From positions 124,001 to 188,000 of the forward strand of contig JAULAV010002288.1 of NCBI GenBank assembly GCA_030789695.1: a DNA stretch of 64,000 nucleotides. The letters run 5' to 3'. This document shows, piece by piece, positions 10,588 to 21,666 of the stretch. Position 1 is the first letter of the stretch; each line of letters begins with the position of its first letter. The notes beneath the pieces are model-generated. The model was not told the DNA's origin. It did not search any database and saw only the letters and a program-made list of their open reading frames with translations. A program made the position numbers and the translations under genes. Origin of the DNA: Scilla litardierei. Its lineage: Eukaryota; Streptophyta; Magnoliopsida; Asparagales; Asparagaceae.

Positions 10588-12355
10588 TCATACATATAGT
10601 TTTGCGAAGCAATTTTTGTTGGGAAAAAAAATTTGACGCTGTTCTTGTTTCTCCTCATCGTTCTTTTTAGAGTACCTGAAAAGATAAGCGTTTATGGTAC
10701 TCTTTGCTTTCGAGTCCAGAGGGTTAGCTTTAGGAAACCAAACCCAATATGGTTTAGTTCCTTCATGGAAAAAATATTTATAATTCTTGTTTAAATGAAA
10801 TTTTTGAACAAAGTTTGTGGCGTACCCTTTTTGTCTCTGTTCGGACAAGTTCTTCGGTATCCAGATGCTTAAATTTTTTTTGTTAGAATGATGCATCCTA
10901 GTATGCTTAACACATTTCTTAGTATGATTTGAAACATATCCAAGTCCTGTTTTGCTGGACGAAGCTTTTTGATTTCAATTAAACTATCTAGCTTTCCATT
11001 TCCTTTGTTGAAATTTTCAACAATCTTCATCGTAGTGTCGTACTTGTCTTTGATAGATACGAGAAGATTATTCAAATTTTCAACCTTTTCATTTATGGAA
11101 AGAATGTCTTTTTGCAAAGACTCACTCTTTTCTTTTAATGCAATGTTTTCTTTAATAATCTCTTCCTTTTCTTTAGTCTCTTTCTTAAAGTGTTTTTCTA
11201 TGTTCTTTAATGAGCTTTTCATGCATTTTGCATAACTCCTTATATGCTCCTTTATAATCACTATCACTATATGAATCATGCATGGTGCTTACCTTAGACG
11301 ATGTGGAAGCCATAAAACACAGATGTGATGTCTCTCTTCTTCCATCGTTGTCGTCTTCTGAGGATTCATCGGATGAAGAAACGTCGCTTTGGTCGAAGGC
11401 TGCGTAATCTTCCTTCTTTGGTCGTCGAAACCTGTTTCTTCCATTGTTTCTTCTCTCGTGGCTTTCTCGATTCTTTCCACGTTCTTTGGAATCATGGTTG
11501 TTCCTTTCCAAGGGACAATCTCTTTTGACGTGCCCTGGTTTATTGCAGCCAAAACAGATAATACCGTTAGTGGGTCTAAAATAACGTTTACCATACTTAC
11601 TTGTGATGAACTCTTTAAAGTTCTTTGAGATGAAAGCAATATGATCCTCTTTGTCCGTGTAGTCGGAATCTTCTTCTTGAGCTTTGAAAGCAAGATTCTT
11701 CTTCTTTGGTTTTTCTTCGATCTTCTTGTCTTCTTCAAGTTTAATCTCATATGCCATGAGATTTCCCATCAACTCTTCGATGGTAAGATCCCTCACGTTG
11801 TGTGCTCCTCGAAGGGCTGTTGTCTTTCCTTTCCATTCGGGTCGGAGAGATTTCAGTATCTTCATCACCTGCTCGTATTCAGGAAGTTTCTTTCCTAATC
11901 CTGCGAGCTCATTTGTAATGTTAGTGAAACGAGTATTCATATCGGTGATACTCTCTCCTTCTTCCATTTTGAAAGATTCAAACTTAGAATGTAAAACATT
12001 TATACAGGATTCTTTTACCTATTCAGTTTCCTTATGACTTACCTGAAGGGCGTGCCATATTTGATGCGCTGTTTTGCATTGGGAAACTCGATTAAATTCA
12101 TTGCATGTTACAGAGAAAAATAGTGCATTCATCGCCTTTGCATTGAGATTTGCTTTCTTCTTGTCGTCGGCTGACCATTTTTCGAACTCAACTTCGGTAG
12201 GTGTGATGTATGGAACTTTGTGATGGTCCATGTTTCGATGTCTAGTGACTCCAAGTGATCTTCATCCAGATCTTCCAGCTGGCGTAGTTTGTTCTGTTGA
12301 ACAGAGGTGGTCGCACGGTGTTGAGTCCTTCAGAGCGAAACGATGTTGATGCCAT
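10588..12355 (-). pseudogene. gag: E1 copia gag, frameshifted
   Basis: A copia Gag with UBN2-type N-terminus split over several frames. The start at 12355 follows the primer-binding site and has an RPPLFNRTNYASWK block. The middle piece 11185-11967 (260 residues) carries the zinc knuckle CFGCNKPGHVKRDC, and the tail pieces are 10869-11279 and 10588-10896. The tail ends with a WVWFPKANP block and a pyrimidine-rich stretch ending in CAG, like the E2 gag-pol boundary. Instead of protease, only about 30 further codons follow. At least three frame disruptions make it inactive. Confidence 0.88.
10664..10714 (-). promoter_or_regulatory. Conserved gag-end segment with splice-acceptor-like CTTTTCAG in E1
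   Basis: In sense orientation the sequence AGAGTACC, about 15 bases, then CTTTTCAG followed by GTACTCTAAAAAG parallels the segment in E2 at 18214-18256. The pyrimidine tract and AG look like a plant 3' splice site. Its preservation in an element lacking pol is notable. A splicing role is inference. Confidence 0.5.
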
Positions 12356-12371
12356 CACCTTTTATAACCTC

Positions 12372-12383
12372 GCTCTGATACCA
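12372..12383 (-). other. E1 primer-binding site (initiator tRNA-Met)
   Basis: Sense TGGTATCAGAGC, two bases downstream of the 5' LTR. Confidence 0.95.
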
Positions 12384-12385
12384 AG

Positions 12386-14164
12386 TGTTGGATCATGTGG
12401 ATGACAAATAACACTAGAAGGGGGGTTGAATAGTGTTGTGTAAATATAAACTTTTTCGTTCTAATTGGTTAGCACAATTCAAAACCTTTTAATGTTGCCT
12501 AAGAAACCAAGTAGAGTGATCTACGCTTGGTTCTTAATCAACTTAGGAATCTTAAATAAATCAGAGAGAAAACACTTCTGGTAGTCGACTCCCTATGAAC
12601 AGTAGTCGACTCCCAGAGAGATTTTATGTACTGCTCTGCTGAAAGAATAAGTTATAAAAATATAAGATTACAAAGAAATACAAGAAAGAATATTTACACA
12701 TCGGATACAAAAAAAATGATCTTGCAATATATTATGAACGAGTTACAAGAGATATAATGCTCAACAAATCAAGATATAAAATAGAGACAGACAATCATAG
12801 AAAAGGCAAATGCAAACACACAGATTTTTGTCCTGGTTCCCCACAACTTGGGTACATCCAGTCCCCAACCAATCCGGTACGAGATTTCCATTATTTGCCT
12901 TGACAAATACGAGCACCTAACTTCACTCGTTAGGATTTCCCACATACCTAGCCTTGACCAGGATTTCCGACTGCAATATTGCAACACCTAAACATGTCTA
13001 GGATTTCCAACACCCTTACAACAAAGGACAAAAACAAAATGAAAACCAATATCCAACTCACCACAACGATTAGTGGAGTTTGGATTTACACCCAGATTCT
13101 ATAGCCAAAGTAATAACAATGTGTATTCGTGGATAAAAGAATTCAAATATAATCTTCAGATCACACAAAGATATGCGAGCAATTCTTTATGATCTGGATC
13201 GTTTGTTTTCAAAAATCCTTTTAATAAAGTCAAAATAAAGAACAAAGATTTTGAAAAACGTTAGCCAAATAAAATTTATCTCACAAAAAAATAACAGCTA
13301 AAAATAAGAGATCAGAAATTTAGAGTAGATTTGGCTAAAATAATGAGAGCAAGAAAATTGAGAGATCTTTGAGAGTTTTAGCACAAGAATGAATTCTTCA
13401 AATTGATGTGTGTATAAAATGATCTCATATTCTCCTCTATTTATAGTGATAGGAGATGATTCGAATTTCAAAACAGGTTTGACTTTTGCCCCAAAAATCA
13501 AGGAAGCAATGAATTGGAGAGTCAATTAAAACAAGTCAAAACGTTGAAATTCGACAGCTGGTAGTCGACTCCCTAGGAGTTGTAGTCGACTCCTAGAGTA
13601 TTTCAGATGAAAATCTGTTTCCAGTTGATAGTCGAATCCCTCCTTTGGTAGTCGACTCCTAGAGCAATTTTCTCTAAAACACATGTAGCAAGAGATGTAG
13701 TTAACTCCTGTGTGTAATGGAGATTAACTACTAAGATGAGAAGTAGCTAGCAATTGCTCTCAAGAGATTTGAAATGATTTGAAAAACATTTGAAAACATT
13801 TTAACTTTGAAATCATTTTGAGTGTATGTGTTATAATTACTTTTGGCTTTAACATAATCCTAAGAAAGACACAACTTACACACTATAGACTTAGGACGAG
13901 TCTTCATGAAGCTTGATCAGATGATGATGTGAATGCGAGTTTCTCTTGAGCTTCTTTTCCATTTGAGCGTGAGCTTCATCATCGAGATAGCAACATCATC
14001 CTCGTCTTTGCTAAGTGAGCGTAGATTGTGCTTTTTCGAAGTATGCATAAATCTTTTCATTTGTTGCACAACCTGCACACTTAATTGTAGTGTAGTTAGT
14101 ACACTAACTTCATTTGGTGTGCTCATCATCAAAACCACTTAGGGGTGGAATTCAATTTCCATCA
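12386..14164 (-). mobile_element. E1 5' LTR
   Basis: 1779 bp, TG...CA, partner of 6603-8381. It has phased AGTCGACT pairs at 12583/12604 and 13563/13584 and a decayed pair at 13630/13650. The sense TATA box is near 13438-13446. The cagag target duplication follows at 14165. Confidence 0.95.
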
Positions 14165-14169
14165 CAGAG

Positions 14170-15038
14170 ATCGTTACTATTACACACAAATAATAGTAAA
14201 AGAGTTTAGAGAATCTCAGTGTGTAGACGTAGTCGTCTCTGTCAATCGGCACGGGCCGGCTCTCATCTGGCAAGATGTAGATGTCTCGTCTCGTCTGCAA
14301 ATCAAGTTACTGATCTCGCTTGACTCCTCTTTGAATATTGCAACATTATCTTGATGGTGCAGCAGAAGTGCGTGGATAGAACCCTGCAGTGCGTGGACAG
14401 AACCCTGCAGTGTGTGGATTGAACTTTGCAGTGCGTGCGCAGCCCCCCGCAGTGCGCGTGCAGCTCTCCTCTTTAGTCTTCAACTTGCGACCAGAGGTGT
14501 TTGTATGCTCTTTGGAGACATTGAGGCTGCTCTCTTGTTGTGTGACTAGCACCGATGATGATCCCCTTCTTCTCTTGCAATGGTGTACGATGATGAAGGC
14601 TTGAACTTTGTGCAAGGGTGAAGGATTTGGCTATGAAGCAACTTGCGGCACCTTGGCTTGGGATGCAACTTGCGGAAAGGAGATCTTCAAGGATGTTGCG
14701 GCCTTGATGTGCGCTTGGGCTATGGAGTTGCGCAAGGAGATGTGGAGAGTAACTTGGAGATGTAGTTTGCGTCCAATGGCTTGGAGGATATGAAGAACTT
14801 TGGCCTAGGAGATGATGAAATATATGAAGATATTCAGAATACAACTCATACTAAAATAAATACCACTGATTTAATACAGAGATTAATATCAAAAAAATAT
14901 CACCATGTTGTAGAGCACTGAGTTGTGATCGTCCTGGCGCAAACGGTTCGTCGATCTGAGCTCTGTGGAGAGAGTTATGCACTTTTTAGCGTCGTCCGTC
15001 GAGCTCCTTGCAAATTTGCGGCCATGAAGCTTTCCTCT
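14170..15038 (-). mobile_element. Element C 3' LTR, segment 2 of 3
   Basis: It continues the C LTR after E1 and matches 38271-39150. It carries a 21-bp-phased array at 14365-14460. It ends at the cctct duplication (15034-15038) where E2 is inserted. Short open frames here are LTR sequence, not genes. Confidence 0.9.
14365..14462. repeat. 21-bp tandem array in the C 3' LTR, five copies
   Basis: The GCAGTGCGTG-type motif, usually preceded by CCT to give CTGCAG, starts at 14365 (variant), 14386, 14407, 14428 and 14449, exactly 21 bp apart. The other C LTR has six copies at the same period. Confidence 0.93.
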
Positions 15039-15440
15039 TGTTGGAATTTCATAATTCCATATTTCTATTCCCATATGGTTTTGATATGACAAACACATAC
15101 AGTGCTACTTACTCTAATCTATGCAGATACAAGTACATGCTGAGTTCCACACAATCAGATATCTTCATGCATATTCAAACAGATATATCATAGTTCATGA
15201 AGCTAGAAAGGCAAAGGCACCTAATCCACGACTTGGATATATAATCACTTGATAAGGATCCCCTGCAAAGAACCTTCTCAGATTCAGTTGCAGATGCAGT
15301 CTTATCTACGGCTTTTTGTAATCATTGTAAAATTTACTTTTTTAGAGTTACAAATCCTTGTGATAATATGTCTTAGTTACCTAGGTTCCACTCCTCAGAG
15401 ATCTACACTTCCCAATTTCGAAAATTCGTACTTCTGAAAA

Positions 15441-15609
15441 TTGGCAACCAATAACCCCATTTTGGTCGACCAATTTTAAACCTTCGAATTTGGCTATAAG
15501 ATTGCATGAACAAACTCCCCTAACTATGTAGATTCTGGAACAGTCTTCCAATGGTCAAAATTCTCTCTCTAAATTTTGGTCGACCAATATGATCATTTTG
15601 GTCGACCAA
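15441..15609. repeat. TTGGTCGACCAA palindromes, phased, in the E2 5' LTR
   Basis: Perfect 12-bp palindromes at 15462, 15576 and 15598 and a decayed TTGGCAACCAA at 15441. Spacings are 21 (15441 to 15462) and 22 bp (15576 to 15598). The 3' LTR has the same pattern at 32252 (variant), 32273, 32386 (variant) and 32408. Confidence 0.93.
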
Positions 15610-15701
15610 TTTCAAAACTAGCCGTTTTGATCCCAAATTTTCAGGGACGGTTCTTGTCCATTTTCCAACGTTAACTACAGTCCCCAACCATCCTTAAACA
15701 C

Positions 15702-15709
15702 TATAAATA
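15702..15709 (+). promoter_or_regulatory. TATA box of the E2 5' LTR
   Basis: CTATAAATAGAGGGG, a canonical plant TATA box, about 93 bp downstream of the last palindrome. It is followed by a C/T-rich leader typical of plant transcription start regions. Confidence 0.8.
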
Positions 15710-16409
15710 GAGGGGTAGACCCTCTCTTTCTCTTCACTCACTTTCCTCTTCTTTACGCTCTTATTTGTTGAAATCAAGTCTTTCATTTTCTAAAGCTTTA
15801 GGCCATTAGTTGTTCCTTTTTCTTATTTGTAAGAAGAAATTATTAGATTTCTTTCTTCGTTTAAGAACGGAAGAACTTGGATTTTTCAGCATCATTTTGG
15901 AAAGTTGTTTGTGTTCATAATTGCAAGAAGAAATCGATTGATCTCTCTATTCTTTTATGAACCAGAGAACTTCAAGTATTATTCTTCATTACATATCTTA
16001 TACATCTTGAAGTTCATCTTTAAACACCATCCTTGAATTCATTTTCTGAAATTTATACCAAGGCTATAGGTGTTTTTCTATTTCATTATTTAACAGGTTT
16101 GAATCTCTGTTTAGAGATTGTACAAAGTTTGGGACACGGGGAGTGTCGCCATTTTTGTAAGTTTGTGCTTGCGGGAGCAAGTGATTATAATGGATTGAAA
16201 ATCTCTACTGGGAGTAGAGGACTGGAGTAGGATCAAGAGGATCCGAACCAGGATAAATCTCTGTGTTTGCGATTGATTTATTTTCAGTACTTGTCATTTT
16301 ATTTCTGTGCCATCTTTGCAAATATTAGTAACGTTTTATTTGCAACATTTTTATTATATACACTATTCACCCCCCTCTAATATTGATCCATACCGGCTAA
16401 AATTACATT

Positions 16410-16421
16410 TGGTATCAGAGC
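16410..16421 (+). other. E2 primer-binding site (initiator tRNA-Met)
   Basis: TGGTATCAGAGC, two bases after the LTR; the gag start is about ten bases downstream. Confidence 0.96.
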
Positions 16422-16430
16422 AAGGTTAAG

Positions 16431-18191
16431 ATGGCAGAATCAAGCATGAACGTTGTTCCACACAACTACAACACAAATCAACATCCTGAAGGGCACTCTC
16501 AGGTTCGTCCTCCTCTATTTGATGGTTCTAACTACTCATATTGGAAAATACGAATGGAGATTCATCTCCAAAGTATGCATTATGAGATATGGGACATCGT
16601 AGAGACAGGATACACTAAGCCAACACCTCCTGTTACTGATTGGTCCGCCAACGACAAAGCAGCAAAGACAAACAACTCAAAGGCCATGAATGCTTTATTC
16701 TGTGCCATGGATAAACATGAGTTTAATCGAGTATCTCAGGCCAAAAGTGCAAAGGAGATTTGGCACATATTCGAGGTAACTCATGAAGGAACCAATAAAG
16801 TAAAGGAAACCAAGATTGCCTCTTTGGTTCATAAGTATGAGTTGTTCAAGATGCAAGACAAAGAGACGATTGGAGAAATGAACACCAGGTTCACTAATAT
16901 TATTAATTCTCTTAATGCTCTTGGAAAAGTTTATTTTTCTCTTGGTAAGGTACGCAAGATTCTTAAGGTACTCTCCCCAGAATGGCGCCCAAAGATCACT
17001 GCTATTGAGGAAGCCAATGATCTTTCCAAATTATCCATGGAAGATCTAATTGGTAACTTAATGGCACATGAAGTCACATTACAAGATGCAAAAGAGGAAT
17101 CAGATCAAAAGAAGAAAGTACTCGCCTTCAACACAACATCAGATAATGAAGATTCAGATGATGACATGGCATTCTTTGCCAAGAACTTCAGAAAGTTCTT
17201 TCAAAAAGGTAAGTATAATATTAAATCTAAAAATACTGATTCTTCTCTTTGCTTCAATTGTAATAGGCCAGGACATATGAAGAAAGATTGTCCGCTTCTC
17301 AAGGCCAAATTCAAAACTTCCAACAACAACGATCAATCCAGAAGGGAAAGGAAGTTTGACAAGATGAAGAAAGCATTTGCAGCAACTTGGGATGAATCTT
17401 CAGATGATGAAGATGATGATCATAGTGAAAGTGCTAACATGTGCTTTATGGCACAAAATGATGAAGATGAGGTAAGTTCTTTTAATAACAAAGAACTACT
17501 AGATGCATTAAAAGATCTCTATTCTCGTTTCAAAAGATTAAATGGTCAACATAAATCTTTGAAACAGAATAATGATGATCTCGTTCTTAAATATCAAGAA
17601 TTATCATCTTCTAAAAGCACTACACCAAATTCTATATATGTTGAGAATTCTTCTTCTCAAATTTTAGATCTTAGTAAAGAGAATGATATTCTCAAAACTA
17701 AGAATCTAGAATTACACACACAAATATCCGAAATGGATAAAAGTATCTCATCACTAAAGATGAAATATGATGAGATGTCATCTAATGTTAATAAATTTAA
17801 CAAAGAAAAGACTAATCTCGATGATTTGCTAAAAATTCAATATCCAGTAAATCATAGACAAGGACTGGGATATTCTCATAAGGATGCACCCAAGTCTTAT
17901 AATACTTCTTCCTCTAGTGGCAAAACAATTTTTGTTAAACCACAAAAGAAGAATCACGCATTCATTTACACGAAGAAAGTAAATATTCATACTGCTTCTT
18001 CACAAAGAAATGTTACTAACATTTCAAAACCATCTCCTAGGAAACCTACTACGATTAGTATATGGGTTCCTAAGGATTCATGTTTGAAAGATAGAAATGA
18101 TTATATTTCTCATTATATACATGCTATAGTTCATTCGTGTGATTACATTAAAAAGCCAAATTCCACTTGGGTTTGGCTTCCAAAAATCTAA
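16431..18191 (+). pseudogene. gag: E2 copia gag, long open frame
   Basis: Gag nucleocapsid of 586 residues. It has a DUF4219/UBN2-type N-terminus (NYSYWKIRME near residue 34), a zinc knuckle with C274, C277, H282 and C287, acidic clusters near 238-246 and 335-345, and a long coiled-coil-like region at about 360-470. The C-terminus is a WVWLPK block. The ATG is the first after the primer-binding site. A +1 shift in an A run at 18182-18186 truncates it: the other frame continues SNPKDPQTKGTNA to a stop at 18226, which is probably the ancestral end. It is the best preserved gag here apart from that of A. Confidence 0.9.
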
Positions 18192-18213
18192 TCCCAAGGA
18201 CCCTCAAACAAAG

Positions 18214-18256
18214 GGTACCAATGCTTAATGTTTTATCTTTCAGGTACCTAAAAAGG
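18214..18256 (+). promoter_or_regulatory. Conserved gag-pol boundary with splice-acceptor-like ATCTTTCAG
   Basis: After the ancestral gag stop comes TGTTTTATCTTTCAG, then GTACCTAAAAAG, where the protease frame starts. GGTACC occurs on both sides about 29 bp apart. E1 keeps the same arrangement at its gag end. The pyrimidine tract plus CAG fits a 3' splice site, so pol could be made from a spliced RNA. This is inferred from sequence only. Confidence 0.5.
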
Positions 18257-21200
18257 AAAGATGGATTTTGGATAGTGGATGTTCAAAACATATGACGGGA
18301 AATGTCAATTTGCTTCTAACAGTTAAATATAAAAATAGAGGCACAGTTACCTTTGGTGACAACAACAAAGGCAAAATCATAGGCACCGGAACTGTTGGTA
18401 ATACAAATCAGCCTGTCATTGAGAATGTTCTCCTGGTTGACAGTTTGAAACATAATTTACTTTCCATTAGTCAGTTATGCGATAAAAATTACAAAATAGT
18501 TTTGAACAAAATGATTGCATTATTTATGATTCTGATATGTCATCTGTTTTGTTCCGTGGTAAGAGTAAGAATAACATTTATATATTATGTATGTCTGTTA
18601 TCATTCATAATCACTGTTTAATGATTACATCTGATGATGCACTTTTGTGGCATAAACATTTTGGACACACTAATTTCAAAAATCTAGCACATATTTCAAA
18701 ACACAAATTAGTATATGGAATGCCAAATATTTCTTTCAAACACAAACATTTCTGTGATGCTTGTCAACAAGGAAAAATGCACAAATCTTCTTTTAAATCA
18801 AAGGACGTTATCTCAACAAAGAGACCATTAGAACTTCTACACTTAGATTTGTTTGGTCCTTTAAGAGTAGCTTCTTTGAATAGAAGTAGATTTGCATTTG
18901 TCATTGTTGATGATTATTCAAGATATACTTGGGTTATATTCTTACAAAATAAGAATGATGCGTTTGAAGAATTTTCAATATTTAGTAAAAAGATACAAAA
19001 AATCAAATCCTCTAACATTGTCACTATTCGTAGTGATCATGGAGAAGAATCTGGAAATGAATCTTTTACCAAGTTTTGTAATGAAAATATCATTACTCAC
19101 AATTTTTCTTTTCCTCGTACTCCTTCTCAGAATGGAGTAGTAGAAAGGAAAAATAGAACTTTACAAGAATGTGCAAGAACAATGCTTTGTGATAGTAAGT
19201 TACCAAAATATTTTTGGGCTGAAGCTGTCGCAACTGCTAGTTACATTATGAATAAAGTTCTTATAAGGCCATTGCTTAATAAAACTTGTTTTGAATTATT
19301 CTTTAATCACATTCCTCGTGTATCATATTTTAAAGTGTTTGGATGTAAATATTTCATTCTTAATACGAAGGATGCACTTGATAGGTTTGATTCAAAATCT
19401 GATGAAGGTATTTTTGTTGGATACTCAACACGTAGAAAAGCCTACAGAGTATATAACAAAAGAACTTCAAGAGTTGAAGAATCACTACATGTTACATTTG
19501 ATGAGAACCCCTTATCTAATTCTCCCATCATAGATGATGAAGAGAATATATTACCTTTATCTAATTCTTTAGATAACATTAAACTTGATGAAATTGATGC
19601 TACTAAACATTCTGTTGAGTCTATTTCAAAAAATACATATCTTCATAAGGCATTTGCAAAAGTTCCGAATCATCCATCAGAATTAATCATTGGAGATATT
19701 ACAGATGGAGTTAGAACTCGTCGTCAAATTGAACAAATGACGCATTGTGCTTTCCTTTCATCCATTGAACCAAAGAACATCAAGGATGCATGTGAAGACA
19801 GTTCATGGATTATCACTATGCAGGAAGAACTCAATCAATTTCAATGAAATGATGTTTGGGAATTAGTTCCCAGACCAATAGATCATTCACTTATTGGTAC
19901 CAAGTGGGTATTCAAAAATAAATTGGATGAATCTGGTCAGGTAATTAGAAGCAAGGCACGATTAGTTGCAAAAGGTTATAATCAAGAAGAAGGTATTGAT
20001 TATGATGAAACCTATGCACCAGTTGCACGTCTTGAGTCTATTAGAATGTTGTTATCATTTGCATGTTTTAAAGATTTTAAATTATTTCAAATGGATGTCA
20101 AAAGTGCTTTTTTAAATGGTTTTCTCAAGGAGGAAGTTTATGTTGAACAACCTCCTGGTTTTATTCATGAAAATTTAGAAAATCATGTTTTCAAATTGAA
20201 GAAAGCTTTATATGGTCTCAAACAAGCACCTCGTGCTTGGTATGAAAGACTTAAAAGCTATCTTTTAAATTTTGATTATTCAATTTGTAAAATAGATTCC
20301 ACGTTATTTATTAAGAACATTAAATCTGACATAATTATTATTCAAATATATGTTGATGATATTATTTTTGGTTCTACTAATGAATCTCTTTGTCAAGATT
20401 TCTCTAAGATTATGCAGACAGAATTTGAGATGAGTCACATGGGTGAACTCAATTACTTCCTCGGTCTTCAAATCAAACAATTGAAGGAAGGAATCTTCTT
20501 TCACCAAAGCAAGTATTCTAAGGAACTCATCAAGCGTTTTGGTTTAGAAAGTTCTGCAGAAAAACGTACTCCAATGAGTACATCTACTTCTCTCGACAAA
20601 GATTTAAATGGTAAGAGTGTTGATCAACGTCTTTACAGAGGTGTGATTGGCTCTCTACTCTATTTAACTGCTAGTAGACCAAATATTATGTTTTAAGTAT
20701 GTTTATGTGCACGCTTTCATGCAGATCCTAAAGTTTCACATTTAACTACCGTAAAAAGGATTATTAGATATGTTAAGCACACTTCTAATTTTGGTTAATT
20801 TTATCCCAAGTCAAGCACATTTGATTTATTATCATATAGTGATGCAGACTTTGCTGGTTGCAAATCAGATCGTAAAAGTACCAGTGGTAATGCCACTTTT
20901 TAGGTCATGCTTTAGTTTCTTGATTTAGCAAGAAGCAAAACTCTGTTTCATTATCCACAACCGAGGCAGAATATATTGCCGCCGGTTTAGCATGTGCTCA
21001 AATCTTATGCATGAAACAAACTATTTCAGACTATAGTATTGATTGCTCTACTTGCCCTATTATGTGTGATAATACTAGTGCTATTAATCTTTCTAAAAAT
21101 CATGTGCATCATTCTCGTACAAAACATATTGATGTCCGTCATCATTTTCTAGATGATCATGTTCAGAAAGGAGATATTGTTCTTAAATTTATAGCTACTA

Positions 21201-21298
21201 AACATCAGATTGCTGATATTTTGACTAAACCGTTGAAAGAAGAGACTTTTATTAAGCTTCGTAGGAATTTAAGGATTATTAGTGAATCGGACTTATGA
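18244..21298 (+). pseudogene. pol: E2 copia pol: protease, integrase, RT, RNase H; broken
   Basis: Order is copia type: protease (LDSGCSKHMTG at about 18268), GAG-pre-integrase zinc finger (HKHFGH...CDACQQGK), integrase core with D (LDLFGP), D (RSDHG) and E (VVERKN), RT with YVDDIIFGS near 20350, and RNase H with SYSDADFAG, TEAEYIA and HIDVRHHF. Disruptions: a frameshift near 18510, a TGA at 19845 replacing what is usually arginine, a stop at 20694, and further stops and shifts between 20700 and 21010. Catalytic residues of integrase and RT are intact, so inactivation looks recent relative to the other copies here. The frame ends 69 bp before the internal palindrome pair. Confidence 0.93.
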
Positions 21299-21666
21299 CA
21301 CATTCTTATTTTTATTTTTAGAATTTTTTCAAATTTTTTTCAAATTTTTTGGCTGTTTTTTAAAAATTGGTCGACCAATTCACAAATATTGGTCGCCAAT
21401 TGTCGATTTTTTATTATTATTTCGGTAACTGTCGCTAGCTGTTCCCTCCATTTTTCGTTTCCAAACTGAGCCCATCCTTTCGTTTTCAAATTTGCGTGGG
21501 TTCCGATTTCCAACTGCTCTGCCAATTGGAATTATTTCAGTTCCCCAAACTTCTCTTAACTGAATTTATTCTCTCTATTTAATTCTTATCCTGCCTAGGG
21601 ACTCTCATTCACACAAATATCTCCCAAGGCCTTCTCGTTTTTCGCAGTATCCTTTTCCCCCAAAAA
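21299..21666 (+). promoter_or_regulatory. E2 spacer before the extra ORF, candidate internal promoter
   Basis: This spacer contains a palindrome pair (TTGGTCGACCAA at 21367 and TTGGTCGCCAA at 21389, 22 bp apart) identical in type to the LTR copies, then CTCTATTTAATTC at about 21570, a TATA-like string followed by a C/T-rich leader with start-like context. The arrangement mimics the LTR promoter. It may drive the extra ORF; this is inference. Confidence 0.4.
21367..21399. repeat. Phased palindrome pair in the E2 interior
   Basis: TTGGTCGACCAA at 21367-21378 and TTGGTCGCCAA at 21389-21399, spaced 22 bp, the same spacing as the LTR pair at 15576/15598. It lies after the pol stop and before the extra ORF. 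Confidence 0.93.

Larger units (their letters stand above)
6603..14164 (-). mobile_element. Complete non-autonomous copia element E1 (7562 bp), no pol
   Basis: Both LTRs are 1779 bp and run TG...CA. The insertion is flanked by a perfect 5-bp duplication cagag (6598-6602 and 14165-14169) in the LTR of element C, whose intact copy near 38270 shows one cagag. The 4-kb interior carries, in sense order, a primer-binding site, a broken gag, a paired palindrome, an extra ORF homologous to one in E2, and a polypurine tract. No protease, integrase or reverse transcriptase is present, so mobility must have depended on proteins supplied in trans. Confidence 0.95.
15039..16407 (+). mobile_element. E2 5' LTR
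   Basis: Starts TGTTGGAATTTCATAATTCC and ends TAAAATTACA beside the primer-binding site. TATA box at 15702-15709. TTGGTCGACCAA palindromes lie at 15462, 15576 and 15598, upstream of the TATA box. The 65-codon frame found near 16033 recurs in the other LTR and is not a gene. Confidence 0.95.

Noticed and set aside
16033..16230. 65-codon frame that also occurs at 32842-33039
   Set aside because: It lies in the same place of the two LTRs of E2; its repetition reflects LTR identity.
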